DNA of 64,000 bases from Dimorphilus gyrociliatus (Eukaryota; Annelida; Polychaeta; Dinophilidae), in the NCBI GenBank assembly GCA_904063045.1, contig CAJFCJ010000037.1, forward strand, positions 1 through 64,000, read 5' to 3'. Under the pieces are notes generated by a model. That model made no database searches. It was not told the origin of the DNA and saw only the letters and a list, made by a program, of their open reading frames with translations. How positions within the stretch are numbered: the stretch's first letter is position 1; each line of letters opens with the position of its first letter. Shown one piece after another: positions 23,278 to 35,100 of this stretch. The position numbers were made by a program, and so were the translations under genes.

Positions 23278-23912
23278 TGTACAACTTTGGTTATATTTTA
23301 CATGCTTGAACTCTATTATTTTATGCAACATATACATGTACATCTTAAAACCTACACAAGAAAAAGCTATAACATTGGCCAAACATAAGTCTGATTAGTC
23401 AGCTTGAAGGCTCATCTTTAATTACCAATAAAGGTTTGGCCAAGTTATAATTTAATTAACTTGCCTAGGGTGTGGCCAAGTTATAATTCAATTAACCTTC
23501 CTAAATGTTGAACCTTGTAACATCCTCTTACTAAACATAAATATGAACTACACATTTCAGCAACTGTAAAGTGATGATTGGATGTCAGAGACAAACCTCA
23601 AAGTATATAAATCCTCATTATTCTCATTTGGCATGCAGCTTCCATCTGGACCCAAGGACCTGGGAAAATCATCTGGAAACAACCTCCACTGGAACCATCC
23701 ATCTACTCCTCAACATTGGAAGACAGTTTGGTAATTTGGCAACCTGCTATTACAAACTATCTACTCTGCTATTGAACTCTCATATTGTTACTTGCTTAAA
23801 TATTATTATTGCGAATAAACTGTTTTAATTTAAACATTTGTTTAAAGGTTCGAGTAGAACCAGTATTGTTATAACTTGCAAACGCATAGACTTTGCCAGC
23901 AAGAGCAGTACA
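23278..23912 (+). mobile_element. Solo LTR-A with 4-bp target duplication
   Basis: This 635-bp LTR begins TGTACAAC and ends GCAGTACA, giving TG...CA ends with a perfect TGTAC/GTACA inverted repeat. It is flanked by ATGG on both sides (23274-23277 and 23913-23916). No internal retroelement sequence is next to it, so it is a recombination product. It defines the LTR-A family, of which the palindrome carries a diverged copy. Confidence 0.88.
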
Positions 23913-24245
23913 ATGGTATATTAGGCATTTATTAGATATAGTTTCTCATTTTCAGACAAATTATTTGTGAAATATTTATTTTCATTCTTTTACATAAATT
24001 TGCAAGTGAATTTCTGGAAGTGTTGGTGTGAGCTTTCTATATGTGAAGGAGGAAGTTTTCTCAGAAGAATAGAAAAGGCTGAATTTTGCCAAAGTTTTTC
24101 TTGATCCTGTAGGAGAGTAGAGGCTGTATATCATTGAATATAGATGTTTAGTGAATGATATCAACTTGATTGTCTACATATATTTTAAATATCACCTATT
24201 TTTTGGCTTATTTATTTAAGAACCCATTAGAAATTCATATTCACC

Positions 24246-25166
24246 TTATTGCCTTATATAGGCTATAGCATGGTAATTGCTAATTTTACTCCTAACTGAC
24301 ATGAATGGTTGACACATTCCTTCATTGTCAAAATAGGTAAACCCTCTGCAAAATGATTTTCCTTTACATTTTTGAGCACATTCTTCAATTGAAACTTTAG
24401 ATTTTCCCATATCTGATCCCACAATCTGCTTGTAAGCATAGTATCTAAAGCCAGTTGGTTGTGTTCTGATGACTATAATGGAAAAAGATTGTTAGAATAA
24501 ACTCTTAATTGACTAGAAACTTACATCTTGGTTGTCTTATATACATAATATTCACTGGTCTATTGACAAATTCAGATCTTTCAACTATTTTATTCTTTAG
24601 CCAACATTTTCTCTTGACAGTGTTGTATGCAAAGCCAACACAACCACTAGTAGTTCTGCATTTATTTCCACAAAATTGAGGTGTAACACTATCTATATTT
24701 TCTATGTCATTTCCACGTGAACACCATTTACTCAACATTCCATGGTCATTAACATTATCTGTGGAAGATTGTTTTTTTTTTGTTATTTTGAATGATAAGA
24801 ATTTTATTTTTAAATTTGACAAACTAACAATTCCTATTTTTTATGTATAGCCAATGTTTTCCTTTAGAGGGATTATAGTTCAAGAGAGTAAATGTTTGAC
24901 ACTTTCCACTCATCAAAATAAAAGCCCTGCAATCAGGGCTCAATGAACAGTAGACAGAACACTCTTCCAGAGAATTTGTTTTTATGAAAACTGGAGCAAT
25001 TCCTGGTAGATCACTCAATTTTTTTTCATAGTTTAGGAATTCTGCAGAATGGCCTAGAAAGAACAAATCATTGAGAATTAAAGAACAAATTTAGTTAAGA
25101 AACATCAAACATACCACATGTAAAGAGACCAAGCAGCAAGGTAAGAGAAGCTAAAAAGAATTTCAT
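24246..25166 (-). CDS. Secreted protein with three PAN/apple-like modules
   Basis: Four exons: 25166-25115, 25053-24829, 24758-24525 and 24472-24246. The GT-AG introns are 61, 70 and 52 nt and keep one frame of 245 residues. Exon 1 is a signal peptide (MKFFLASLTLLLGLFTC). Each later exon codes one Cys-rich module of PAN type: CSVYCSLSPDCRAFILMSGK; CGNKCRTTSGCVGFAYN followed by KRKCWLK; and CAQKCKGKSFCRGFTYFDNE followed by MCQPF. One module per exon with phase-1 junctions is typical of shuffled extracellular domains. PAN modules bind proteins or sugars. An adhesive or lectin-like secreted role is inferred. Confidence 0.85.
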
Positions 25167-25169
25167 GTT

Positions 25170-25775
25170 GATAATGAACTCAACTTCAACCTAATGCACT
25201 ACTGAATTAAAAATCATCTCTATATATAAACTGTTTCTTTGAACAGCTTTCTATTGTTTAAAATTTTAAAAACCTTAAAATATGTTACAAAAAAGCACCT
25301 GCAACTTGTCCAAAACAGATTTATGACTGGGAACACAATTGGCACTTAACAGGTGCAGTCATTTGGGTATTTCTTTCCAAACATTGGCCTCTTTTAAGTA
25401 CAAATAACAAACCAACAGCTTTCATGCTTTATTCTATTGTAAAAGTAAAAACTTTTGGTCCAACACATAAAAGTAAGTAAAGAGAGTGTATAAAGAAAGG
25501 GACAAAATATCTGGACACCATAAATTTTGATTAGCCAATTTTTAAAATATTTTTCTTGATGAAAAAAGCTATGCTTTGCTCTAGTTTGTTAATGATATAT
25601 TAGGTGAAACTTCAATCTACATATAAATATCTATCACATGGTATTTGGGTGAGTTTTTAAAAAATTTTTTGTGTTTTTATATTTCTATGAGTTTTTTTCA
25701 TATTTGGCTTATTCTCCTATTATCTCTGATGTACACATACATTCGTCAGTATTATTCTACAATAGATAGGTAGTG
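25170..25775. other. Upstream region of the PAN gene, no gene seen
   Basis: A TATATAAA-type box near 25216 on the minus-strand side could serve the PAN gene. The rest shows no coding or repeat signal. Confidence 0.4.
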
Positions 25776-25782
25776 TACTACT

Positions 25783-25815
25783 CTTGCTGGCAAAATCTAT
25801 GCATTTGCAAGGAGT
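25783..25815 (-). mobile_element. LTR-A end fragment
   Basis: TACTCTTGCTGGCAAAATCT followed by ATGCATTTGCAAG matches the reverse complement of the LTR-A 3' end. The rest of the LTR is absent. Confidence 0.6.
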
Positions 25816-25942
25816 ATGGGAAAAAACATCCCAGGGTGGGAAAAACAAGTAGTGGGAAAAGATATTTGAATTTTAAAAAAGATTGCTCTATTTTGGGAAC
25901 CAATGGCAATATACTGAGAATATAATAATTAATAATTAATAT

Positions 25943-26149
25943 GGATGGGGGTGCGAATGTACCCATGGCGGGTTGAAGCCTACCTTAATATATCTGAAAT
26001 TGAGTGTAATATCTGTGTTTTTTATATTCCCTAACCTTAAATTGGAGCCCCTCTAACAATAAATTCATCCAAATATTCAAACTAACCCTTTCCTAAAATG
26101 TTTTCATGGTTGGAAATATTTGCTAACAGGTACATTCGCACCCAACCCC
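25943..26149. mobile_element. MULE-type MITE, GTGCGAATGTACC family
   Basis: The inverted termini GGGTGCGAATGTACC and GGTACATTCGCACCC lie about 200 bp apart. The flanking 9-mers AATTAATAT (25934-25942) and AATGAATAT (26150-26158) match at 8 of 9 positions, consistent with a Mutator-type target duplication. The interior (CCCTAACCTTAAATTGGAGC, CTAACCCTTTCC) resembles the interior of the MITE at 7711, although the termini differ. Confidence 0.72.
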
Positions 26150-26159
26150 AATGAATATA

Positions 26160-27590
26160 TGTTTATTAAAATGTATTAAAAATGAAAAAAGCTAAGAATG
26201 TTATACAAAGTTTAAAAGTTACTAGAATAAAGTAAAAAGTATGTTAAGACACTGAGAATTATTTTGAATAGATTAATGCAATCTTCTGCAAGAGGACAGC
26301 AGATGTAATCATTCCCAATTTGTATTCATCCCAAACAGCAAATACTTGGTTCTGCTTCTGGATGACACTTTTCTTCTGATACTTCTTTTTAGGATTAGTG
26401 TTAAAACAAGCATGTTTTCTGTTACATTCTGTATCATGTACATTTCAACTATATTTAATATTTACTTTTGTTACTGTACTCTTTCAATTCTAAAATGTTT
26501 GGTTCAAGAAAAAAAAGTATATTCTTTATTAAGCTAACATACTAAATATACTATTTAGTTAAATAACTGTACAGGGGCTAGTTCTGTCTCTGTCCTGGGC
26601 AACTTCAAAGAAAAATATGGTCTTATCTAAATGATGTAGTAATACCTGAGTTAAACAATTGATTGATTGACCTACTGATAGGATGCGACTACATTGACAT
26701 GATAGCTCTGAGAACAATACTAGAAGGAAGTGGCTGTCATTCATTCTAAGCCAGAATGTGGGACAGTGGACAAACAGATAGCAACCCATATTCTCTTCAA
26801 TGAGCAGGAGGAAAAACTCTTTTTAGGTCACCAACAAGCTAATATAATGATAGGTTTGAACCTACATTTTTATTCAATCTAGGTTAGGGTTACAGGGGGG
26901 GTTCCTTTTTAGTTGAGTATGCCAACTTGTATATATATATGCCTAACTAATAATTTACTAAAGTCTTTTCATCTGCTGGCATCTGTAGGCTGAGATATTG
27001 GAGAAAGAAAATTAATGATTAAAAATTTTTTTCTGTTATTTTTAATTTTTTTTTTTGAAAATGAACAATTTGAAGGTGCACAGTAATAAATTGGATTCAA
27101 AATTTAGAAATTTTGAAGCAAACTATATGTTTGAGGTGTAAAAGAGGAAAAAATGATGTTTTTTTCTACATTTTGACCTGTAGCTCAAAACCCAAGCCCA
27201 TGATTTTTTTTATTTTTTGAATATAGCCTTATAACATATTTCTAAAACACATATCAAAAATTAAAAAAAGTTGTGGTCTTGGAATTAGAGATATTAAGCA
27301 TCAAAGTTTGTGCTTGATACAATGGTTTTTGACTAACCCATGTTTTATAAAGAAAAACCCTAATACAAAGTACACAGTGTCATGTTCAACTTAAAAAATT
27401 AGGGTGTAAATACCAGCAGAAAGTTATATTATTCAACTTACAAAAGCTAATACACAATGATAATGATGATGATGTATTTGATGATGACAACAATCAACTA
27501 ACAAATCACAATAAATCAGGGTTAGCAGCAGGAGTTACAATTACAAAGCAACAGGCATTCAAAATTATAAATTTCAAATGTCTGTTATCA
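26160..27590. other. Stretch without a supported gene
   Basis: AT-rich, with a short region of higher complexity at 26560-26830 of unknown origin. No domain was recognised on either strand. Confidence 0.4.
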
Positions 27591-27602
27591 GCACCAGCTA
27601 CC

Positions 27603-27640
27603 AACAACAACAACAACAACAATAATAATAATAATAATAG
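27603..27640. repeat. Microsatellite (CAA)n then (TAA)n
   Basis: CAACAACAACAACAACAAC is followed by AATAATAATAATAATAATAA. Confidence 0.9.
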
Positions 27641-27709
27641 AGAACAGCTGAAAGAAAGAAAAGGGTCACCAAATCAGGGTTTATAATATCACCAACAGTC
27701 AACATTTAA

Positions 27710-27955
27710 CATATGTCATTGTACCAGGGGATGGAAATTGTCTGTTTAGCTCTCTACTTTACTTTCAGACAAGGTTTACATGTCCAAATGTTTTAAGAAA
27801 ATTTATTGTGGGACATTTGCTATGTGGAAATCTGGGGAATAAAAGTTTACTTGGAAATGCAACATTGAAAAAAAGGATCAAATGGGAGTATCAGAATATG
27901 GATAATTATAAAAAAACCATGTATTGGATGTGAGTCACATTATTTGGGACAATGG
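27710..27955 (+). pseudogene. OTU-like cysteine protease fragment
   Basis: The frame reads VIVPGDGNCLFSSLLYFQ, the D-G-N-C-L-F active-site motif of OTU deubiquitinase-type proteases (catalytic Asp and Cys). About 60 further residues follow (VLRKFIVGHLL, KWEYQNMDNYKKTMYWM) before a TGA. The catalytic His region is missing or out of frame. OTU domains are often carried by transposable elements and this fragment lies among transposons, so it is more likely a transposon relic than a host gene. Confidence 0.55.
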
Positions 27956-28009
27956 TTTGGGGACTAATATTTTTGATACTTTTGTATTTGATGACCTTTC
28001 TCAATGCAT

Positions 28010-28641
28010 GTACTGATCCTACCCCCCATTCCAGCATACAAATTTAGTAGCAAGTCAGGATTTTTGTTTATAAGTTTGTAAGAGCATTTTTTAATTTTCT
28101 CCCAAAGTTCATCTTCTGATGTGAATTTCTTCTATAACTGGGAGAACATCTTTGACCACAAAAGTAGTGTAGTTTTGGGCATTTAATCTTTTGCTTACTC
28201 TCCATACCTCAAACACACCATCCAAGGTTATTAGTCCCCAAACCATTACTCCACCTCTGCCCATATTTTTTGTTAATCTCATCTCTTTTTCCCTGTCATT
28301 TGTCCAGGTCCTGAAGTCATCAGGACCACTCAATGAAAACCTTGCCTCATCTGTAAATATGACTCTTGACCAATCTAAGTTATCTCGAATAGTTTTTCAT
28401 TTAAAATCTTCCTAGCTGTCACCCTTTCCTTGTTTCTTTTAAGTCTCTTCACAATCCTATTCATTCTTGCTACATCTCTTTCTGTGAGTCTCATTGGACA
28501 ACCCCTATTCTCTTGTTTGGGTGGCTTATACCTTGAAATGTCGCTAACTGTAGATGATGCCATTCCCAAAACCCTTGCAGTTTCCCTTACTTTCCCCAAT
28601 TCTTCATAGTTCTGGATTACCAGGTTTCTAGTTCTAAACAA
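28010..28641 (-). pseudogene. Internally deleted Tc1/mariner transposase
   Basis: Reading down from 28641: an N-terminal helix-turn-helix (YEELGKVRETARVLGMASST, then RGCPMRLTERDVARMNRIVK and ARKILNEKLF), then VIFTDEARFSLSGPDDFRTW with the catalytic DE, GRGGVMVWGLITLDG, and a C-terminal ELWEKIKKCSYKLI followed by LLLNLYAGMGGRIS. Compared with a usual 340-residue Tc1 protein, about 50 residues before the TDE motif and the SPDLNPIEN block are missing. There is also a frameshift at 28390. It is adjacent to, and perhaps inserted in, the LTR-B copy at 28624. Confidence 0.8.
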
Positions 28642-29172
28642 GTAAGTTTAAACAACCAGTTAATGGTTAAAGAACTGAACTGACAAGCTGTGGAAATGCA
28701 TTTCCTTTTATACATTTCCAAAGCTTGGGTTCAAGTGGTCAAAGGATTACAAAGTTGAAATCTGACAGTCTCATAATTCTCATGTAACAAAATTATGAAA
28801 AACTGTTATATCACACATATAAAATATAATCCTAAGATTAGGGCCACATGTCAAACATGTGCTGCAGTAAACAGGCCTGCCTCATCAGCATCTGGTGTTT
28901 GACCTGCATCTTTTCCATGTTCTTTGTTCCTTTGTTAATTCCCAAGTAGCCGCCATCTGTTACAGTCAAGAGTCTATTTCTTACGAAATAGAGTTCTTTC
29001 TAAAGTAATAAAGCTAACACTACGAAATAAAAGTCTCTCTAAAGTTCCACCACAATAATTCCTACGAAATATAAGTATTTCTATAGTTGCACCAGTCTAA
29101 TTCCTACAAAATAGAAGTCTTTCTAATGTACCCTTATATCTAAAGTCTAAGTATTGATATATCATTATATCT
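28624..29172 (-). mobile_element. LTR-B copy, truncated
   Basis: Minus-orientation copy of the LTR-B family. The part 28788-29166 is an almost exact inverted match to 33631-34025. It carries units of about 40 bp with CTTCTATTTCGTAGGAATT, then the CAGATGGCGGC block. The downstream part (28624-28790) matches the central portion of LTR-B at 39900-40050. The remaining 3' end is replaced by the Tc1 relic. Confidence 0.8.
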
Positions 29173-29690
29173 AAGTGCACACAGATAAATTTAGATGGTC
29201 AGCTTCTTTTGTAAGATGTAACAATTTTGGTAACATTCAATTCAACCATTGTATGAGAGAAATTGGAACTGGTCCAAAAGTCAACAATAGTTGAGTTTGA
29301 CCTTTTGATACTCTTTAGCTGGTGGCTAAATAAATGTTCTTAAGTGGTTAAAGTAAGACTAATGTAGTTCTATAATTAATGCTAATTTCATTTCATTTGT
29401 TTATAAGAATTTTATATGCTCACGTCCATACATGCATTGTGGCATATATGTATAATAGAATTGTATGTACCTATCACGCAATGCTATTGTTAAGTAGTCA
29501 CATTAAATAGTATTGAGTTAAGTCTATGATTTTCCAAAAAAAGAGCAGTTTCACACAAATTTAACACTTAAAATTTGTTCACAAACTGTGACATAAATCT
29601 AGTGTCAAAAAAACTATGACTCAAAAAAACTATGACTCAAAAAATCCAAAAAAATAAATCTTTATAAAAACTTCCCAGAGACAAAAATAT
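29173..29690. other. LTR-related repeat and upstream DNA
   Basis: 29205-29330 repeats, inverted, sequence found at 12300-12420. The remainder is AT-rich, with a small tandem ACTATGACTCAAAAAA near 29610. Confidence 0.45.
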
Positions 29691-29804
29691 ATGAATATTT
29701 TTTAATATCAATTGGTTTTCTTTGACACAGCTTTTTCTCAAAAAACCTATAAAAGCAATTTGAGAAATTACAATCTTTAACATTTCAGAAGAAGAACTAG
29801 AGAG

Positions 29805-30641
29805 ATGAATTCCTTCTTGATAATATTTTTAATGTGTAAGATATTAAATTTTATCCAATTTTTTTTATTCAAATAAGTTTTTCCTTTTTTAAAGCTATTA
29901 CTCCATTTTGTTTTTCAAAGTTGGAAGAAAGCCAAATTGCAAATTACCTGTTTAGCAAATCTGACATGTCTGAAAAGAGTGTAGACAAAAGGTGCTTATT
30001 GTCAAGGAAAACTTAATCGCTGTTATTTACAATTTCAAGCATACTCAGAATCCACAAAACGTGTTTTCAATGCTGGAAATCTGTGTCAACATTATAGCGA
30101 TTTAGTTGACTGCATAGATAATATTGAATCGTTCTGCATAATTACAGGCAAGGATGGCCCAGTAGTAGCAAGAGATTCTGTATGTAGTTCAGGTACATTT
30201 TGTTTCAAATGTCTATTTTGATTTTTTTATTAGAGATTAAGCGACACTACTCATTTTCCCCTTTTTTCTCTTTCTTTTTCTAGGTTGTCAAAGAACATTA
30301 TCAGAACTTGATGGAGAACAACATAATACTAAATCATGCACATTTTATAAATTATTTGTTAATAAACTTAAAGAATGTGGTAAATATTATGGTACTCTAA
30401 GAGAGAATTTGGAGGCTGGCAAATGTAAGATATAAACAATTCATTAATATTTACTTGATAAGTTTTTTTAAATGAATGTATAACTTTAGGTATAGATGAT
30501 AATGAAGGTATTAAAGATTTCAATCCAGGAAATGGAGGACACAATAGAGAATTTGATCGAGAAACTAGTGGAGCAGCTAAACAATCTCCTAAAATCACAA
30601 TATTTTTTACTTTAATGGCAATAATTAAATATTTTTTATGA
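29805..30641 (+). CDS. Probable GPI-anchored cysteine-rich secreted protein
   Basis: Four exons: 29805-29835, 29895-30192, 30284-30424 and 30490-30641, joined by short GT-AG introns (59, 91 and 65 nt). Exon 1 encodes MNSFLIIFLM, a signal start. Exons 2 and 3 carry spaced cysteines (GAYCQGKLNRCYLQF, LCQHYSDLVDC, ESFC, SCTFYKLFVNKLKEC). Exon 4 ends in polar sequence, then SGAAKQSP and a hydrophobic tail (ITIFFTLMAIIKYFL) at the stop, which looks like a GPI-attachment signal. Exon 2 carries one base too many (the A run at 29985 is the likely place), so the frame as given is broken by an error or a mutation. I do not recognise the Cys pattern; two repeats of a small disulfide domain are possible. 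Confidence 0.6.
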
Positions 30642-31020
30642 AAAATCAATTCAAGATTAAACCATAAAAAAAATGCATAAAAAAGAATTTAATCCATGTA
30701 AACATTTATTGATTGACATAAAATAATTATATTATCAGCAAAGTTGTTTATATTTGCTTTCATTTTCAACTATTCTCAAAATCAATGTTATTATTTTAGT
30801 CCTAAATGTAAGATTGAATACAAACTAACACTATATTTTCAACATTGATTGCTTAATTTAAATATTTAAATATTTAATAAATAGTACTCAATTATATATA
30901 ACTTTCTCTCACTTCTTATTCATATAGAACATTTTCAAAACAAAAACAGAAATGATTCAGAAAATACCGGAAGATAAAATAATAAAAAGTTTCATTCAAC
31001 AATTTTCAATACATAATTTG

Positions 31021-31166
31021 AATATTTTTAAATATCAATTGACTTTCTCTAGTGAGAATTTTTTTTTGTCAAAGCCTATGTACACCATTTGAAAAAGGGG
31101 TTTTTACCTTTTTTTGTGATTTAAAAGCTATCATAAAATTGTGTTTTTCCAAGTTGGAATAAATAC
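31021..31166 (+). pseudogene. Truncated duplicate of the GPI-protein gene 5' end
   Basis: ATATTTTTAAATATCAATTG and the following bases match the promoter region at 29697. AAAAGCTAT, TTGTGTTTTTCCAAGTTGGA and so on match the start of exon 2 at 29893-29930. Homology stops exactly where LTR-B starts (TGTACTTTG at 31167). A tandem gene copy seems to have been interrupted by the LTR insertion. Confidence 0.6.
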
Positions 31167-32098
31167 TGTACTTTGTTGTATTGTAATTGTAGGAAGTCCT
31201 AGCTCGTGACTATCAAATTCGTCCTCTCCAATCATTTACCAATGTGCCAAAGTACTGGTCCAAATAGAACCTTTCAAGTTCGTCCACAAGTAGTCTTAAT
31301 AAATGTAATTCCAGTAAAAATTAACCAACAAACACCAGTATTTCATTCAAAGAATATGTATTTGAGTAAATGAGTTTCTAGTTCTAAACAAGCAAGTTTG
31401 AACAACCAGCTGATGGTTAGAAAACTGAACTGACTACTGTTAAATTCTAAGGGTTTATATACTTTTCCAATAGTTCACAGTTCACAGATAAAAATATTCA
31501 CACAAACAAATGTAACAATTTGGATAAAGGGAAAGTTCAAATATACTTCCATGTTTGTTACTTTTTCTTTATCTTGAAGAACTTTTGCTCCCTATTTTAG
31601 TAGGTCAGAAAGTTGCCTAAGATGTAACAATTATTAATAGAAGTTGGATTGATTCCAAAACACAAAAATAGGAAAAGGTCAACTTGATGCTGTTTTAATA
31701 TACAACAAATTATTAATAATAATTGTTTGTGTAAGATAATATGTTTCTGTGTAAAGGACTGGTAGGATAAAAGTATTAAACTTAATCATCTAATATAGTA
31801 TTGTGCATAAAATACTGTTGAAAAGTGACAATAATCTAAAAGCTCCAAATATAAATAGAATAGTGGAAGATATAATTAATATTCATTAAATATGATGTGT
31901 ATAATAATTAGGGTTAACATCTAATATATTTAAATAGTGTATGTTGTAGTTTTAGGCGTGTAGAGTACTCTATAACACTCTTTCAATATTGCTTTCCATC
32001 GATGATTGAAATGTAACAATTTGTGTGTATTGTGTGAATTTGTGAGCCTGGTTATAAGCTTATGTGTTTAGTACCTACGAACTGCCTAAATGTGTACA
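31167..32098 (-). mobile_element. LTR-B related copy, minus orientation
   Basis: The first 280 bp (TGTACTTTGTTGTATTGTAA, then the CAATCATTTACCAATGTGCC block and TTCGTCCACAAGTAG) are the reverse complement of the 3' part of LTR-B at 39990-40255. The rest is more diverged and resembles 34300-34983. The far boundary (TGTGTACA at 32098) is a guess from the TG...CA rule. Confidence 0.65.
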
Positions 32099-32166
32099 TA
32101 TAAATATCTGCAAAAAAAACACTCTGTGTTTTTTAAACTAAATAAATACTCTCAATTAAAATTCAT

Positions 32167-35100
32167 TCATAAACAAACTTGAATTTTAAAATATTCTTGA
32201 ATGTCAATTTGAAAATTTAAACAGAATTTATTATTATTGTTTTTCAAGGATTTTATAGTTGGAATTTCAATTAAATGATAAACTGTATAAGCCTTAATCC
32301 ATATAGATAGTAAATAGTCATTATCCTTTATTGGACATTCATCAGCAGTTGTTTTTTTAATAAATTTAAAATTTTCATGTTTTTCTATATCACATAGATT
32401 TTTGTTTTGAAAATTACAATGAATTAAATAATTGGATTTTTTATCATTAACAAAACTATTTTTAGATTGTTGTTTGCAAACATCATCTTTTGAAATTGTT
32501 TCAGTGAATGTTTCTTCATATTCTTCCCAAATATTAATTAATTGAAAATCATATATTTGTGCACTTTCAATAGAATATCTCAAATATTTAAATGACATCA
32601 AAATAAAATAGTCAATGTCTCTTAGAGATGACCCTGATTCTTTCACCTTTTTGAGTAGTTTCATTTTTACATTGAATGAAGCAGTAAAATTTTCTTTTTG
32701 AAATTTCAAATTTTCAACATCAGTTATTGAATAATATTTCAAATTTTTGAATAACCTCAATACAAATAATGTTAACTGACTCTTATAAAATTTAAATATT
32801 TCAGAATGAGAATCATATAGCAAGTAAGAAAATTGTTGATTAAATTTCATTTCCATAGATACAAAAGCTAAAGAGCAAAAAAAACATTTTTAAATTTAAA
32901 TTCAAAAGTTATCTGGTTTCTTAATTGTTATTCCAGCATGGTTTATCCAAAATGCTGATATCTTCTATACTAGCTTGTGAAAGCCTGAAGGAATTCAATA
33001 AAAATCGAAATTTGACCTAAATTAAATAACAGTTTATTCTAAAACTTAAATTTAAAAAAAAAGTATTTTCTCACTTGAATTATATCACCCAAAAGTGAAA
33101 TTCTCCAATTGTCTTTATCAATACTAACCTTGTAATAACTTTTTCAAAAACAAAAAACAAACACCATTAAAATAAAAATTATTCTAGTTAATTAATTTCT
33201 AATTTTACCTAAAAAAATATTTTTGTCTGAGTTTTCGGACAAATAATTCAAATTCAACAGATTTCTCACTAGACACGTTAAAAAATGCTAAACAGTTAAT
33301 TCTTTGTTTAGAAAGATCATAAATTGGAGAAAAAAGATTTGCATATTCATTTTGATCAGACAAAAGTATCTTAGGTAATATCAATACCAATTTTTCATCT
33401 CTGTGTAAAAATATTATAATTCGATAATTAAAGTCTAAAAAAACTTTGAAATAAAAATTAACAAAATTTTCCTTACCAGTTTTGGTTTGAAAACTTTGAA
33501 AGGATAGATGAAAATTGGAGTATAATTGATTTTGAAATGAAAAACCACAGAAATTTTTATAAGGGCATTTTTGTTGTAAAGCTATTATTCTTTTTTTTTG
33601 ATAATCATGAAATATTTAATAAGTAAATGTGCACTTAGATATAATGATATATCAATACTTAGACTTTAGATATAAGGGTACATTAGAAAGACTTCTATTT
33701 TGTAGGAATTAGACTGGTGCAACTATAGAAATACTTATATTTCGTAGGAATTATTGTGGTGGAACTTTAGAGAGACTTTTATTTCGTAGTGTTAGCTTTA
33801 TTACTTTAGAAAGAACTCTATTTCGTAAGAAATAGACTCTTGACTGTAACAGATGGCGGCTACTTGGGAATTAACAAAGGAACAAAGAACATGGAAAAGA
33901 TGCAGGTCAAACACCAGATGCTGATGAGGCAGGCCTGTTTACTGCAGCACATGTTTGACATGTGGCCCTAATCTTAGGATTATATTTTATATGTGTGATA
34001 TAACAGTTTTTCATAATTTTGTTACACGAGTGTACTTGGTTGTGTTGTAATTGTAGGAATTTCTGGTTCGTCACAACTGTAATTGTCCTTTCCAATCATT
34101 TACCAACTTGCCAAAGTACTCAAACAAATAGAACCTTTAAAGTTCGTCCACAAATAGTCTAACAAAGGCAACTTCGGTAGAAATTAATCAACAAAACACC
34201 AGTATTTCGTGCAAAGAATATGTATTGAGTAAAATGAGCTTCTAGTTCTAAACAAGCTAGTTTAAACAACTAGCTGATGTGAAAAAACTGTCGTGACATG
34301 AAAAGTGAACTGTCAACTGTTAATTTTGTAGGGTTTATATACTCTTTTAAGGGTTGATAGTTCACAAATTTCAATGTTCACAAAAACAAAAGTAACATTT
34401 GAAGACAAAGAAAAGTTCTAAATATTTTCATGTTCTTATTTTTTTCATCTTCTAAATAATAGTTGAATTTGAAGGTTGGAGAGTTGCATAAGATGTAACA
34501 ATTTTAGTAGGACAAGTCCAAAAATGAAGAAAACATATAGATTGTATATTTGACCGTTTTTATATTCTACCTTAATAATGATATTGAATTGATTGAGTTA
34601 GTAAATTTAGCATCAGCATATAAGGAGGAAGTATATCTGATTAATGCATGTTAAAAAGAACAGTATTGTGTATACAATACTGTTGAATAGTGAATATAAT
34701 CTAAACTTAGAATTGAAGCATAATTGATAATTAATTGAACTAGTTTTAGTTGAAAATCATAAATGTATGGATTAATAAATTGTAATATTAATGCTAAAAT
34801 GTTGCAAATAGCAAATATTCTGTATATAATTTAATAGGTTTTATTGCTGCGAAATGTGTATGCACTGCCCTACGCGAAACTAGGTCACTACTGCTTATCT
34901 TTATCAGTGCTATCTGCATAGTACAATACTGGTTCAATACTACTTCTCTATTGTAGAATATAGCTGACGAATGTATGTGTACAGTTTTATTAATATTTTT
35001 TGGATAAATCAAATTATTGTAGTTTACTCTCCCACATGCTTCATTTTGAATTTCTATCTTAAGATGTTGTTTTTCAAATTTGGTTGATGATGAAATTTGA

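Noticed and set aside
26559-26789. Minus-strand frame of 76 codons
   Set aside because: No domain, no splice context, and composition typical of a chance frame; the region may be old transposon DNA but cannot be assigned.
27603-27640. CRISPR or other regularly spaced repeat
   Set aside because: It is a simple trinucleotide microsatellite; no spaced direct repeats were seen in the window.
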